A stretch of 64,000 bases of DNA, taken from contig NZ_BMOQ01000004.1 of NCBI RefSeq assembly GCF_014647155.1, positions 310,001 to 374,000 on the forward strand. Direction: 5' to 3'. The translations under genes and the position numbers were made by a program. Numbering within the stretch: position 1 is the first letter of the stretch; each line of letters opens with the position of its first letter. This stretch comes from Halarchaeum nitratireducens (GTDB lineage: Archaea; Halobacteriota; Halobacteria; Halobacteriales; Halobacteriaceae). Under the pieces are notes generated by a model. The model worked only from the letters and a program-made list of their open reading frames with translations. It did not search any database and was not told the DNA's origin. This document shows positions 34,868 to 43,911 of this stretch, one piece after another.

Positions 34868-35149
34868 ATGGATCTCCGGGTCATCGAGCAGCAGGACACA
34901 GAGCTCACAATCGAGATCGCGAACGAGGACCACACCTTCATGAACGTGCTGAAGGGAGCGCTCCTCGAACTCGACGACGTCGCGGCCGCGACGTACGACC
35001 AGAACCCCGAGCAGTCCGGCGGTCAGACCGAGCCCGTCCTCACGCTGAAGACCGAGGGCGCGAAGCCGCTCGACTGCCTCGAAGAGGGCGCCGCGCTCGT
35101 CGGCGAGCAGATGAACGAGTTCCGAACCGCCTTCGAGAACGCCCGCTAG
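34868..35149 (+). CDS. rpo11: RNA polymerase subunit Rpo11 (RpoL)
   Basis: The 93-residue protein is archaeal Rpo11/RpoL, which dimerises with Rpo3 to form the alpha-like assembly platform of RNA polymerase. The family signature [18 protein letters not shown] is at about 17-34, followed by the beta strand segment [11 protein letters not shown] and the long C-terminal helix. Length is normal. It is transcribed alone, divergent from the rhomboid gene and convergent with hisF. Confidence 0.95.
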   Translation: MDLRVIEQQDTELTIEIANEDHTFMNVLKGALLELDDVAAATYDQNPEQSGGQTEPVLTLKTEGAKPLDCLEEGAALVGEQMNEFRTAFENAR

Positions 35150-35161
35150 ACGAAACGCCGA

Positions 35162-35974
35162 CTACAGCCGCACCGGCACGCCGCGCTCGTCGAGATACGC
35201 CTTGACTTCTCCGATGGTGTACTCCTCGAAGTGGAAGATGGAGGCGGCGAGCGCGGCGTCCGCGCCCGACTCGAAGGCCTCTAACATGTGCTTCGGTTCC
35301 CCGCAGCCGGAGGAGGCGATGACGGGCGTCGAGACGGCGTCGCAGACGGCGCCCGTGAGCGGGAGATCGTAGCCGTCCTTCGTGCCGTCGGCGTCGATGG
35401 AGTTGACGAAGAGTTCGCCCGCGCCCCGCTCCTCGGCTTCGGCGGCCCACTCGACGACGTCGATGCCGGTGCCTTCGCGCCCGCCCTTGACGGTACACTC
35501 GAACCAGCAGGACTCGCCGTCGACGTCGACGTAGTGTTCGCCGCCCTCGTCGAAGCGCCGACGCGCGTCGACGCTGATGACGATGCACTGGCTCCCGAAG
35601 GCCTTCGCGCCTTCCGTGATGAGCGCGGGTCGTTCGAGCGCGCCCGTGTTGATCGAGACCTTGTCGGCGCCGGCGCGCAGCGTCTCCTTGATGTCGTCGG
35701 TGTCCCGGATGCCCCCGCCCACGGTGAGGGGGATGAACACCTCGTCCGCGACGTCCTCGACGACGGAGAGCATCGTCTCGCGTCCGTCGGCGCTCGCCGT
35801 GATGTCGAGGAAGACGAACTCGTCCGCGCCGGCCTCGTTGTACTTCTTGGCGAGTTCGACCGGGTCGCCGGTGTACTCGAGGTCCTCGAAGTTCACGCCC
35901 GTGTAGACGGCCGCGTCCCCGTTCTCGTCGAGGTCGACGTCGATACAGGGGATGACGCGCTTCGTGAGGGTCAT
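35162..35974 (-). CDS. hisF: Imidazole glycerol phosphate synthase subunit HisF
   Basis: The 270-residue TIM-barrel cyclase acts with HisH in histidine synthesis. Catalytic Asp in the first strand (IPCIDVD) and in the second half ([13 protein letters not shown]) are present, as are the phosphate-binding GGGIRD and SSGCGEP loops. The N-terminus [13 protein letters not shown] is standard. A TATA-like element, CCTTTTCAGG on the minus strand (about 35996-36005), lies 27 bp upstream. No other his gene is adjacent. Confidence 0.96.
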   Translation of the reverse strand: MTLTKRVIPCIDVDLDENGDAAVYTGVNFEDLEYTGDPVELAKKYNEAGADEFVFLDITASADGRETMLSVVEDVADEVFIPLTVGGGIRDTDDIKETLRAGADKVSINTGALERPALITEGAKAFGSQCIVISVDARRRFDEGGEHYVDVDGESCWFECTVKGGREGTGIDVVEWAAEAEERGAGELFVNSIDADGTKDGYDLPLTGAVCDAVSTPVIASSGCGEPKHMLEAFESGADAALAASIFHFEEYTIGEVKAYLDERGVPVRL

Positions 35975-36022
35975 ACCCGTGATAGGCAGCCACCCCCTGA
36001 AAAGGTGTCCGACTCCTCGACT

Positions 36023-36760
36023 CTACTCGTCCGTGAGCGCGACCTCGCGGACGCCGCTCCCCGTGACGCCCGTCACGGAGCCGTCGCGGCACGCGAACGT
36101 CACGCCGTACGTCCACTTCGTCTCGGGCCCGTCCGCGCTCGTCCCCGGGAACGCCGACGCGCCGCTCGTCGCGCGGTAGTCGCCGTCCGGGAGACACGGG
36201 CCGTCGCCGTACGTGTAGACGTCGTAGGCGACGCGCAGCGACTCGCCCGCGGCGAGCGTCCGTGCGTACGCGACGTCGTCCGTCGCGTAGCTTCCGGTGA
36301 CGCGCCAACACTCGTCGGCGCGGCTCTCGGGCGGGAGATCGGGGGCGTCCGTCGCGTTCTCCCCGAACCGCGCGACGGCGCGCACGTGCTGGCGGGCCTC
36401 CGGAGCCACGGGATAGCAGAAGAGCGACGCGTCCCCGTCGACGGCGTCGAGCGTCGTCACCGAGAACGGCGGCGCGAACCCGCACATGACGGTGAAGGCC
36501 TTGTTCCCCTCGTTCGTCAGCGTCGCCGCGAACCGCGGCGGGTGGTCGACCGTGACGCCGCGGACGAGATCCGCCTCGAACGACGTCGCGTCCGGGGGGA
36601 ACGGTTCGTGATCGGCCGGCGCGGTCGTGGTGCTCGTCTCGTTCGCGGCGGTCGTCGGGTTCGTCGCCGTCTCCTCGCTCGCATCGCGTCCGCCACAGCC
36701 GGCGAGAGTGCCGAACGCGCTCGCGCCGGCCGCCGCGAGGATCGCGCGTCTGGAGGGCAT
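36023..36760 (-). CDS. Predicted lipoprotein of unknown function
   Basis: The 245-residue protein begins with a twin-arginine-like PSRRAILAAAG and lipobox TLAGCGG (Cys near residue 22). An Asp/Thr-rich linker (about 24-60) follows, then a beta-rich domain with four or more cysteines (CGF, CYP, ECW, CLPD, CRDG) that could form disulfides outside the cell. I do not recognise a family. It starts at ATG 36758-36760 and is unlinked to the flanking hisF gene. Confidence 0.7.
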   Translation of the reverse strand: MPSRRAILAAAGASAFGTLAGCGGRDASEETATNPTTAANETSTTTAPADHEPFPPDATSFEADLVRGVTVDHPPRFAATLTNEGNKAFTVMCGFAPPFSVTTLDAVDGDASLFCYPVAPEARQHVRAVARFGENATDAPDLPPESRADECWRVTGSYATDDVAYARTLAAGESLRVAYDVYTYGDGPCLPDGDYRATSGASAFPGTSADGPETKWTYGVTFACRDGSVTGVTGSGVREVALTDE

Positions 36761-36843
36761 ACGTGACGACACTCGACGGGGCGTGACATACGTCCTGTGG
36801 AGCGACCGAAATCCGAAAGTACCGCGCCACAGAATACGCGGGC

Positions 36844-36972
36844 ATGGACACGACACACGAGGGACGAACCACGTCACCGATGCAGTCGTTCACGACGAGA
36901 CAGGTCGCCTACGGCGCGGCGGCCTTCGTCGTCGGCGCGGTCGTCACGTTCGTCCTCCCGCTCCTCGGATAG
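36844..36972 (+). CDS. Very small membrane protein (DUF7550-like)
   Basis: A 42-residue open frame encodes a polar N-terminus (MDTTHEGRTTSPMQSFTTRQ) and one hydrophobic helix ending VTFVLPLLG. The pattern MQxF, QVxxGA, VGxxVTF, PLL matches small haloarchaeal DUF7550 proteins as I recall them, so I believe it is a real gene. It is the shortest gene in the window. Its stop lies 1 nt from the convergent purL stop. Function unknown; single-helix proteins of this kind may be subunits of a larger membrane complex. Confidence 0.65.
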   Translation: MDTTHEGRTTSPMQSFTTRQVAYGAAAFVVGAVVTFVLPLLG

Positions 36973-36973
36973 C

Positions 36974-39166
36974 TCAGTCCATCGCGGCCGCGATCGTCTC
37001 GCGGAACGCGACGATCTCCGCGTGGTCGTAGGCGGCGGTCTCGTCGCCGGTGGTGAGCGTCAGCGTCCCGCTCGCGTCGCTCGCACCGAGTTCGACGACC
37101 GTCGCGACGCCGTCGAAGGCGGCCTTCACGCCCTCGGGATCGGTCGTCTCGATCACGGCCCGTCCGGGCGCCTCGGAGAAGAGCGCCTCCGTCGACGGCG
37201 CGGAGACGTCCGCACCCGCGTCGGCAGTGATCGTCTCCGCGAGCGTGACGGCGAGGCCGCCGTCGCTGACGTCGTGGACGGCCGTCGTCGTGTCGTCGCC
37301 CGCGACGGCGCCGAGCGTCGCCACGACGTCGCCCGCGTTCTCCGAGACGTCCGGGAAGGCGTCGCTCCCGCCGAACTCGGCGAGGAGCTCGGAGCCCCCG
37401 AGCGTCTCGTCGTGGTCGCCGACGAGGAGGAGCGTGCCGTCGCCCGCGAGTGCGCTCCCGGGGGCGTCGACGCCGTCGGTCGTGCCCAGCATGGCGAGCG
37501 TCGGCGTCGGGGGGATCGGGCCCGCCTCGCTGTCGTTGTAGAGCGAGACGTTCCCGCCGACGACGGGGACGGAGAGGTCGCGGCAGCCGTCTGCGAGCCC
37601 GTCGACGATCGCGCCGAAGCCGCCGTACACGTCGGGCTTCTCCGGATTACCACCGTTGAGGCAGTCGACCGCGGCGACGGGGTCGGCGCCGACCGCCGCG
37701 AGGTTCGTCGCGTTCTCGACCGCGGTGGCGTACGCGCCCGCGTAGGGTTCGCAGGCGGTCCAGTTCGGGTTCGCGCCGGCGGCGAGCGCCAGCCCGGGGG
37801 CGTCGGCGACGTCACCGCCGGTATCCCCGTCTTCGCGGCCGTCGCCGTTCGACGTCGCCATGGCACCCCCCGCCGCGTCGGCGAGCTCGTGGAGCGCGAG
37901 CACCGCGCCGTCCTCGCCCGGCCGAACGGCGGTACGCGCGCCGACCTCGTGGTCGTACTGCCGGTATACCCACCGCTTCGAGGCGGTGTTCGGGTTGGCG
38001 ACGACGGTCTCGAACGCCTCGTCGAGGGCAGGGAGGTCGTAGTCGGTCGCGGGCGTCTCGGGCTCCGTCATCGGCAGGTCGTTGAGCGGCGCGCCGTCCG
38101 CGAGGAACTCCGCGGGGGCGTCGACGACGACGTCGCCGTCGAACCCGCAGACGTACTGCCCGTCGCCGGTCACCTCGCCGATGTCCGAGCAGCCGAGGTC
38201 GAACTTCGCGGCGACCTCGCGGACGGCGTCGACGTTCTCCGGGGCGACCTCGTACACCATCCGCTCTTGGGACTCGGCGAGCAGGATCTCGGTGGCGTTC
38301 ATCCCGGGTTCGCGCTGGTGGACGGCGTTCAGGTCGATCTCGCACCCGAGGTGGCCCTTGGCGACGAGCTCGGAGGACGCGCCCCCGAGGCCGGCCGCAC
38401 CGAGATCGCGCGCGGACTGGACGAGACCGGCGTCGATCAGCTCCTCGTTCGCCTCGATGAGGCGTTTTTCCGCGTACGGGTCGCCGACCTGCACTGCGGG
38501 TCGGTCCTCGGTTTCGGCGTCCTCCGCGAGGTCCTCGGAGGCGAAGGAGGCACCGCCGAGCCCGTCGCGGCCCGTGCTGTTGCCGACGAGCACGAGGCGG
38601 TTCCCGGGGCGTTGGGCCTCCGCGGTGACGAGCCGGTCGGGCGTGAGGAGGCCGACGCAGGCGACGTTCACGAGCGGGTTGCCCTCGTAGCCCTCGTGGA
38701 AGGCCGTGCTCCCGCCGACGGTGGGGACGCCGATCGCGTTGCCGTAGTGGCTGATCCCCTCGACGACGCCCTCCAAGAGGTAGCGCGAGTGCTCGCGCTC
38801 GAAGCCGCCGAAGTAGAGGCAGTCGGCGAGCGCGACCGGATACGCGCCCATCGAGAGGGTGTCGCGGACGATGCCGCCGACGCCGGTCGCCGCGCCGTCG
38901 AACGGGTCGACGTACGAGGGGTGGTTGTGGGACTCGACGCCGAACGTGGCGTAGAGCCCGTCGCCCACCTCGACGACCGCGGCGTCGTCGCCGGGACCGA
39001 CGACGACGTCCTCGCTCTCCGAGTCGAACGCGGAGAGCAGCGGCAGCGAGGAGCGATAGGCGCAGTGTTCACTCCAGAGGTTCTCGAACAGCGCGGCCTC
39101 GGCGCGCGTCGGGTCGCGGCCCAGCTCCCCGACGACGCGCTCGCGGTCCGACTCGGCGAGAGTCAT
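36974..39166 (-). CDS. purL: Phosphoribosylformylglycinamidine synthase subunit PurL
   Basis: The 730-residue ATP-dependent enzyme carries out the fourth step of purine synthesis with PurQ and PurS. The small-PurL architecture has two AIRS-like halves. The active-site His lies in [21 protein letters not shown], with EHCAYRSS near the start and the second-half [11 protein letters not shown]. On the minus strand GGAGGTGA immediately precedes the ATG, leaving no usual spacer, so initiation may rely on a leaderless mode. A TATA-like GCATAAATC lies about 28 bp upstream. Confidence 0.96.
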   Translation of the reverse strand: MTLAESDRERVVGELGRDPTRAEAALFENLWSEHCAYRSSLPLLSAFDSESEDVVVGPGDDAAVVEVGDGLYATFGVESHNHPSYVDPFDGAATGVGGIVRDTLSMGAYPVALADCLYFGGFEREHSRYLLEGVVEGISHYGNAIGVPTVGGSTAFHEGYEGNPLVNVACVGLLTPDRLVTAEAQRPGNRLVLVGNSTGRDGLGGASFASEDLAEDAETEDRPAVQVGDPYAEKRLIEANEELIDAGLVQSARDLGAAGLGGASSELVAKGHLGCEIDLNAVHQREPGMNATEILLAESQERMVYEVAPENVDAVREVAAKFDLGCSDIGEVTGDGQYVCGFDGDVVVDAPAEFLADGAPLNDLPMTEPETPATDYDLPALDEAFETVVANPNTASKRWVYRQYDHEVGARTAVRPGEDGAVLALHELADAAGGAMATSNGDGREDGDTGGDVADAPGLALAAGANPNWTACEPYAGAYATAVENATNLAAVGADPVAAVDCLNGGNPEKPDVYGGFGAIVDGLADGCRDLSVPVVGGNVSLYNDSEAGPIPPTPTLAMLGTTDGVDAPGSALAGDGTLLLVGDHDETLGGSELLAEFGGSDAFPDVSENAGDVVATLGAVAGDDTTTAVHDVSDGGLAVTLAETITADAGADVSAPSTEALFSEAPGRAVIETTDPEGVKAAFDGVATVVELGASDASGTLTLTTGDETAAYDHAEIVAFRETIAAAMD

Positions 39167-39319
39167 TCACCTCCATGGTTCGTCGGGCCGGATTTATGCG
39201 TTTCTATATCCACGGTCGTGTATATTCGACGGTGGCGACGGCGCGCGGCGGGGGCGGCGAGTCCGCCTCCGGTCCCTCGGACCGGCGCGCTTTTGCCCGC
39301 CGGCCGCGAAGCGCCGCGT

Positions 39320-40003
39320 GTGCTGTCGGTCGAGCTCCACACCCACTCGTCGCACTCTTACGACGGCCGCGATCCCGTCGAGATGCTCCTAGAGCAGGCG
39401 GCGGCGGTCGGTCTCGACGCGATCGCCGTCACCGACCACGACGAGTACGAGGCGAGCGCCCGCGCGGCCGAGCTCGCCCCCGACTACGGGCTGGTCGGGA
39501 TCCCCGGCATGGAGGTGACGAGCGCGGCCGGTCACGTCCTCGCGCTCGGCGTCCGCGAGCCCGTCCCGGTCGGCCGCCCCTTCGCGGAGACGCTCGAACA
39601 CATCCGCGACGCCGGCGGGATCGCCGTCGTCCCTCACCCGTTCCAGGGGTCGCGCAGCGGCGTCGCCGCACGCGTCACCGACGCCGAACTCGCCTCGGCC
39701 GACGCCATCGAGGTGTACAACTCCCGACTCCTCACCGGCCGTGCGAACCGGAAGGCCGAGTCGTTCGCCCGCGAGCACGGCCTCCCGATGACCGCCGGAT
39801 CGGACGCCCACATCGCCGAGATGGTCGGTCAAGCGGTGACGCGCGTCGACGCCGAACGCGCCGATCTCGACGCGATACTCGACGCGATCCGCGACGGTCG
39901 CACGAGCGTCGAGGGCCGTCGGACGCCGTGGCACGTCAGCTTCCGGCAGGCCGCCGGCGGTGCGAAACGCCGCGTGAAAAACCGTCTGCGCGAACTCCTC
40001 TGA
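39320..40003 (+). CDS. PHP domain metallo-phosphoesterase, second copy
   Basis: The 227-residue protein has the PHP motifs LHTHSSHSYDGRD, VTDHDEYE, GMEVTSAAGHVLA, VVPHPFQGSRSG and GSDAHIAEM. It is a close paralogue of the 249-residue protein at 23521-24270, with the same motif order and shared segments HPFQxSR and DAIEVYNS. I start at GTG 39320, two residues before the first beta strand. Purine-operon neighbours (purL) are divergent, so no link is implied. Confidence 0.85.
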   Translation: MLSVELHTHSSHSYDGRDPVEMLLEQAAAVGLDAIAVTDHDEYEASARAAELAPDYGLVGIPGMEVTSAAGHVLALGVREPVPVGRPFAETLEHIRDAGGIAVVPHPFQGSRSGVAARVTDAELASADAIEVYNSRLLTGRANRKAESFAREHGLPMTAGSDAHIAEMVGQAVTRVDAERADLDAILDAIRDGRTSVEGRRTPWHVSFRQAAGGAKRRVKNRLRELL

Positions 40004-40009
40004 GCGGGG

Positions 40010-40018
40010 GTTTTTATC
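40010..40018 (+). promoter_or_regulatory. TATA-like box for the membrane protein at 40042
   Basis: GTTTTTATC is centred 28 bp before the GTG start at 40042, in the 38-bp gap after the PHP gene. It supports the GTG start choice and independent transcription. Confidence 0.5.
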
Positions 40019-40041
40019 GTGCCGGGTCTGACACGTCTGGC

Positions 40042-40440
40042 GTGAACGTCTTCCGCACCGACGCCCCGTCAGTTGGCCTCGGCCTCTTCGCCGGCGTCGC
40101 CGTCGGCGCCGGCCTCTACACGCTCGTCCTCCCGTCGCTCTACGTCGCCGTCGCGCTTGGCGCGCTCTACGGCGTCGGTGCCTACCTCCTGCGCTGCGTC
40201 CACGCCGCCGTCGGCGCGCGCGTCGACTCGTTTGGCACGAGCGTCTGGGACCGGCTGTTCGGGGTTGTCGGCGTCGTCGCGGGCTTCCTCTCGGTGACCC
40301 TCGTCCCGGTCGACGCGCCCTACCGGGTCGTCGTCGCGGTCCTCACCATCGGCGTCCTGGTGCTCTCCTTCGACGTAGCCGTCGCTGCGACGCTCGGCTG
40401 GCTCACGGACGCGAAGGGGCAGCTCCGAACGGGGCGTTAG
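40042..40440 (+). CDS. Predicted four-helix membrane protein
   Basis: The 132-residue protein starts with GTG at 40042. Hydrophobic helices lie at about 10-30, 30-50, 70-88 and 95-118, separated by a short cytoplasmic-looking segment DSFGTSVWDRL and ending in a basic tail (DAKGQLRTGR). I do not recognise the family. It follows the PHP gene by 38 nt and overlaps the convergent NUDIX gene by 4 nt. Confidence 0.65.
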   Translation: MNVFRTDAPSVGLGLFAGVAVGAGLYTLVLPSLYVAVALGALYGVGAYLLRCVHAAVGARVDSFGTSVWDRLFGVVGVVAGFLSVTLVPVDAPYRVVVAVLTIGVLVLSFDVAVAATLGWLTDAKGQLRTGR

Positions 40441-40907
40441 CGCTCGCCGACGGCTTCGATCGCCTCGATCCCGATCGTCTCGACTTCGTCGCCGACGTCC
40501 GCCTCGCGCAGCCGTTCGGGCGTGAACCACTCCCAGTGTTCGGGGTCGCGCTCGTCGCCGTCCGGGTCGATCGCCCGCGAGTCGACCGCGGCGAAGTAGA
40601 CGAAGTCGACGTGCTGGTGGCCGACCTCGCCGCCCTCGTAGGCGTGGATGTCCTCCAAGAGCAGGTGTTCGGGCTGGGGGAGCGATCGCACGACCCCGGT
40701 CTCGATCTCGGGGTCTGCGAGCAGGAGCGTCGGGTCGAGGCCGGTCTCCTCGCGTACCTCGCGCTCGCCGGCGTGATGGGGGAGTTCGTCGCGCTCGACG
40801 TGGCCGCCCGGCGGCAGCCAGAGGCCGAGGCGGTCGTGTTCGTGGAGCGCCGTCGCGCCGTCATGGACGACGTAGACGGTGGCGGTGTTGTGGCGAGTGG
40901 TCTCCAT
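40437..40907 (-). CDS. NUDIX hydrolase
   Basis: The 156-residue protein has a perfect Nudix box beginning GGHVERDELPHH and ending REVREETGL (about residues 33-56 from the chosen Met), with its metal-binding glutamates. The family hydrolyses nucleoside diphosphates linked to another moiety, e.g. oxidised nucleotides or sugars. The exact substrate is not predictable here. An upstream in-frame start at 40916 would add three residues. Ends in a 4-nt overlap with the convergent gene. Confidence 0.88.
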   Translation of the reverse strand: METTRHNTATVYVVHDGATALHEHDRLGLWLPPGGHVERDELPHHAGEREVREETGLDPTLLLADPEIETGVVRSLPQPEHLLLEDIHAYEGGEVGHQHVDFVYFAAVDSRAIDPDGDERDPEHWEWFTPERLREADVGDEVETIGIEAIEAVGER

Positions 40908-40992
40908 ACGAACCACGCATCGGCGCGTCGGCCTAACGTCTGTCGACGCGAAAACGAGGGGAGAGAGGGACCGCGCCGTCGGCGCGTCGGGC

Positions 40993-41982
40993 CTACGCCT
41001 CGACCGGGATGTCGTCCTGCGCTTCGAGGAGCTCGTGGTAGCGGTTGCGGATCGTGACCTCGGAGATGTTCGCCACCTCGCTCACCTGGTTCTGCGTGAC
41101 GCGGTCGTTCGTGAGGAGGCCGGCGGCGTAGACGGCGGCGGCGGCGAGGCCGACGGGCGATTTCCCGGAGTAGATGCCCTCGCGCTTCGCGGATTCGAGG
41201 AGGTCGCGGGCCTGGCGTTCGACCTCGTCGCTGAGGCCGAGGTCGCTGACGAAGCGCGGGACGTAGCTCGTCGGGTCCGCGGGGGCGATCTCGAGGCTGA
41301 GCTCGCGGACGACGTACCGGTACGTGCGCGCGATCTCGTCCTTCTCGACGCGCGAGACGTTCGTCACCTCGTCGAGCGAGCGCGGCGTGCTCGCCTGTCG
41401 GGCGGCGGCGTAGAGGGCGGCGGTGGCGACGCCCTCGATGGAGCGACCGGGGAGGAGGTCCTCGTCGAGCGCGCGGCGATAGATGACCGACGCGGTCTCC
41501 CGGACGTTCTTCGGGAGGCCGAGGGCGCTGGCCATGCGCTCGATCTCGCCGAGCGCCTGCTTCAGGTTCCGCTCCTTCGAGTCCCGCGTGCGGAAGCGCT
41601 CGTTCCAGGTGCGCAGGCGCTGCATCTTCTGGCGCTGGCGGCTCGACAGCGAGTTGCCGTAGGCGTCCTTGTTCTGCCAGCCGATGTTGGTCGAGAGCCC
41701 CTTGTCGTGCATCATGTTCGTCGTCGGGGCTCCGACGCGCGATTTCTGGTCCTTCTCCTGGCTGTTGAACGCCCGCCACTCCGGCCCCCGGTCGATCTCG
41801 TCCTCGTCGACGACGAGGCCGCATTCCTCACAGACGGTCTCGCCGTGGGACTCGTCGACGACGAGGTTCCCGCCGCACTCCGGGCAGACGAGTTCCTCGT
41901 CGGCTGCGGATTCCTGTTCTCGCTCCTGTTCGTCCGATTGCGTCGGCCGTCGCTCCCGTCGTCGTGTACGTGAGTTACTCAT
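40993..41982 (-). CDS. tfb: Transcription initiation factor TFB
   Basis: The 329-residue protein is archaeal TFB (TFIIB-like). A basic/polar N-terminal stretch is followed by a zinc ribbon with Cys33, Cys36, Cys51 and Cys54, the B-finger region, and two cyclin-like repeats (about 130-215 and 225-315), ending in a recognition helix of the second repeat. TFB recruits polymerase to TBP-bound promoters. Haloarchaea often have several paralogues. A TATA-like GCTTATG lies about 80 bp upstream, implying a leader of roughly 50 nt, unlike the leaderless neighbours. Confidence 0.95.
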   Translation of the reverse strand: MSNSRTRRRERRPTQSDEQEREQESAADEELVCPECGGNLVVDESHGETVCEECGLVVDEDEIDRGPEWRAFNSQEKDQKSRVGAPTTNMMHDKGLSTNIGWQNKDAYGNSLSSRQRQKMQRLRTWNERFRTRDSKERNLKQALGEIERMASALGLPKNVRETASVIYRRALDEDLLPGRSIEGVATAALYAAARQASTPRSLDEVTNVSRVEKDEIARTYRYVVRELSLEIAPADPTSYVPRFVSDLGLSDEVERQARDLLESAKREGIYSGKSPVGLAAAAVYAAGLLTNDRVTQNQVSEVANISEVTIRNRYHELLEAQDDIPVEA

Positions 41983-42122
41983 GGTGGTATCGAACTGGTC
42001 GCACTCGGCTCCCGCCGCCGAACGGGCCGTGATTCACTAGTGTATCGTGCGGCGGCGGCATAAGCTTGATGACTGTTCGCGGTCCGTATCGCCCCTACTG
42101 CCCCCGTCGCGTCTTCCGAAAC

Positions 42123-42130
42123 GCTTAGAC
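42123..42130 (+). promoter_or_regulatory. TATA-like box for gatC-gatA
   Basis: GCTTAGAC is centred 26 bp upstream of the gatC ATG at 42153, fitting a leaderless operon transcript. Confidence 0.45.
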
Positions 42131-42152
42131 GAACGCGGGACGCAGGGCGACC

Positions 42153-42431
42153 ATGAGCGATTCGACCGTCGACGCCGACGAGGTTCGGCACGTCGCAGAC
42201 CTCGCCCGCGTGGCCCTCGACGAGGACGACGTCGGACGGTACGCGGACCAGTTCGCGGAGATCCTCGGTCACTTCGAGACCTTAGAGGAGGTCCCGGACG
42301 TCGAGGCCGAACCCGACCTCGTGAACGTGATGCGTCCCGACGAGGTCACGGAGAGCCTCGATCAGGAGGCGGCGCTGGAGAACGCCCCCGAGACCGAGGA
42401 CGGCTTCTTCAAGGGGCCGAAGGTGTCGTAG
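42153..42431 (+). CDS. gatC: Glutamyl-tRNA(Gln)/aspartyl-tRNA(Asn) amidotransferase subunit C
   Basis: The 92-residue protein is GatC, the small stabilising subunit of the GatCAB amidotransferase that converts Asp-tRNA(Asn) (and where GatB is used, Glu-tRNA(Gln)). The family pattern EVRHVADLARVALDEDDV and the later LVNVMRPDE are present. Its stop TAG is directly followed by the gatA ATG (TAGATG). gatB is not in this window. Confidence 0.93.
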   Translation: MSDSTVDADEVRHVADLARVALDEDDVGRYADQFAEILGHFETLEEVPDVEAEPDLVNVMRPDEVTESLDQEAALENAPETEDGFFKGPKVS

Positions 42432-43709
42432 ATGGCGGACGCACACAACGCCTTCGTCACCCGAGTCGAGATCGAGGGCGCCGCTGAGGGGCCGCTCTCG
42501 GGCGCGACGGTCGCCGTCAAGGACAACATCTCGACCGAGGGCGTCCGCACCACCTGCGGCTCCGAGATGCTCGCGGACTACGTGCCCCCCTACGACGCGA
42601 CGGTCGTCTCGCGGCTGACGGACGCGGGCGCGACCATCGTCGGCAAGACCAACATGGACGAGTTCGGAATGGGGACGACGACGGAGACGTCCGCGTTCGG
42701 CGCGACGGCGAACCCCGTCGACGAGGAGCGCGTCCCCGGCGGCTCCTCCGGGGGGAGCGCGGCGGCCGTCGCCGCCGGCGAGGCCGATTACGCCCTCGGG
42801 AGCGACACCGGCGGCTCCGTCCGCTGTCCCGCCGCCTTCTGCGGCGTCGTCGGCATCAAGCCGACGTACGGGCTCGTCTCCCGGTACGGTCTCGTCGCGT
42901 ACGCGAACAGCCTCGAACAGATCGGGCCGCTCGCCCCGACCGTCGAGGGCGCGGCCGAGCTCCTCGACGTCATCGCCGGCCCCGACGAGCACGACGCGAC
43001 GACGCACAACGCGGGCGCGTCGAGCGACTACGCGGCCGCCGCGACCGGCGACGTCGACGGCCTGACGATCGGCGTCCCGACGGAGCTCGTTGAGGGCGCG
43101 GACGACGAGGTACGCCGCGTCTTCGAGGGCGCTCTGGACGCCTACCGCGACGCCGGGGCCGAGGTCGAGGACGTGAGCCTCCCCTCCGTCGAGTACGGCG
43201 TCGCCGCCTACTACGTCATCGCGATGAGCGAGGCCTCCTCGAACCTCGCGCGCTTCGACGGCGTCCGATACGGCGAGTCCGGCGGCTTCGAGGGCAACTG
43301 GAACGAGTCGTTCGCGGAGACGCGCGCCGAGAACCTCGGCGACGAGGTGAAGCGCCGCATCCTCCTCGGAACGTACGCCCTCTCCGCGGGCTACCACGAC
43401 AAGTACTACGAGCAGGCCCAGGAGGCCCGCGCGTGGGTCCGCCAGGACTTCGGGGAGGCCTTCGCGGACGTCGACGTCCTCGCCACGCCGACGATGCCCG
43501 TCCTCCCGCCGAAACTCGGCGAGAGCGTCGACGACCCGCTCCAGATGTACCTCATGGACGCGAACACCGTCCCGGTGAACCTCGCCAACCTCCCGGCGAT
43601 CAGCGTTCCCGCCGGCGAATCGGACGAGGGGCTCCCGGTCGGGCTCCAGCTCGTCGGGCCGAAGTTCGGCGAGGAGACGATCATCGACGCGGCGGCGCTG
43701 TTGGGCTAA
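42432..43709 (+). CDS. gatA: Asp-tRNA(Asn)/Glu-tRNA(Gln) amidotransferase subunit A
   Basis: The 425-residue protein is GatA, the amidase subunit that releases ammonia from glutamine or asparagine. The catalytic Ser-cisSer-Lys triad is visible: Lys30 in VAVKDN, Ser105 in PGGSSGGS and Ser129 in SDTGGSVR. It begins immediately after gatC with no gap. It is slightly shorter at the C-terminus than many bacterial GatA but includes the whole amidase fold. Confidence 0.95.
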   Translation: MADAHNAFVTRVEIEGAAEGPLSGATVAVKDNISTEGVRTTCGSEMLADYVPPYDATVVSRLTDAGATIVGKTNMDEFGMGTTTETSAFGATANPVDEERVPGGSSGGSAAAVAAGEADYALGSDTGGSVRCPAAFCGVVGIKPTYGLVSRYGLVAYANSLEQIGPLAPTVEGAAELLDVIAGPDEHDATTHNAGASSDYAAAATGDVDGLTIGVPTELVEGADDEVRRVFEGALDAYRDAGAEVEDVSLPSVEYGVAAYYVIAMSEASSNLARFDGVRYGESGGFEGNWNESFAETRAENLGDEVKRRILLGTYALSAGYHDKYYEQAQEARAWVRQDFGEAFADVDVLATPTMPVLPPKLGESVDDPLQMYLMDANTVPVNLANLPAISVPAGESDEGLPVGLQLVGPKFGEETIIDAAALLG

Positions 43710-43911
43710 TACCGCCCGAATTCGTCGAGCGGGGGTTTCTGCGGCGTGTGTTCGGATCCGATCGATCGCCGGCGACAGATTCGAGATCGACGCGTGTGTT
43801 CCGGTGCGCGTCGACGGCGCCGACCACGATCGGGGGCGACGCGTCCGGACTGGATCCCGTCCGTCGGCGCTACCCGGAACCGCTTTGAGTGAGGCGGCCG
43901 ACCACGTCCGT

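Noticed and set aside
36797-39166. Long plus-strand frame opposite purL
   Set aside because: It is antisense to purL, which has clear catalytic motifs; only the PHP protein at its 3' end (from 39320) is real.
43710-43911. CG-rich inverted pieces after gatA as a terminator
   Set aside because: The complementarity is short and imperfect and there is no T-run; not enough to call.
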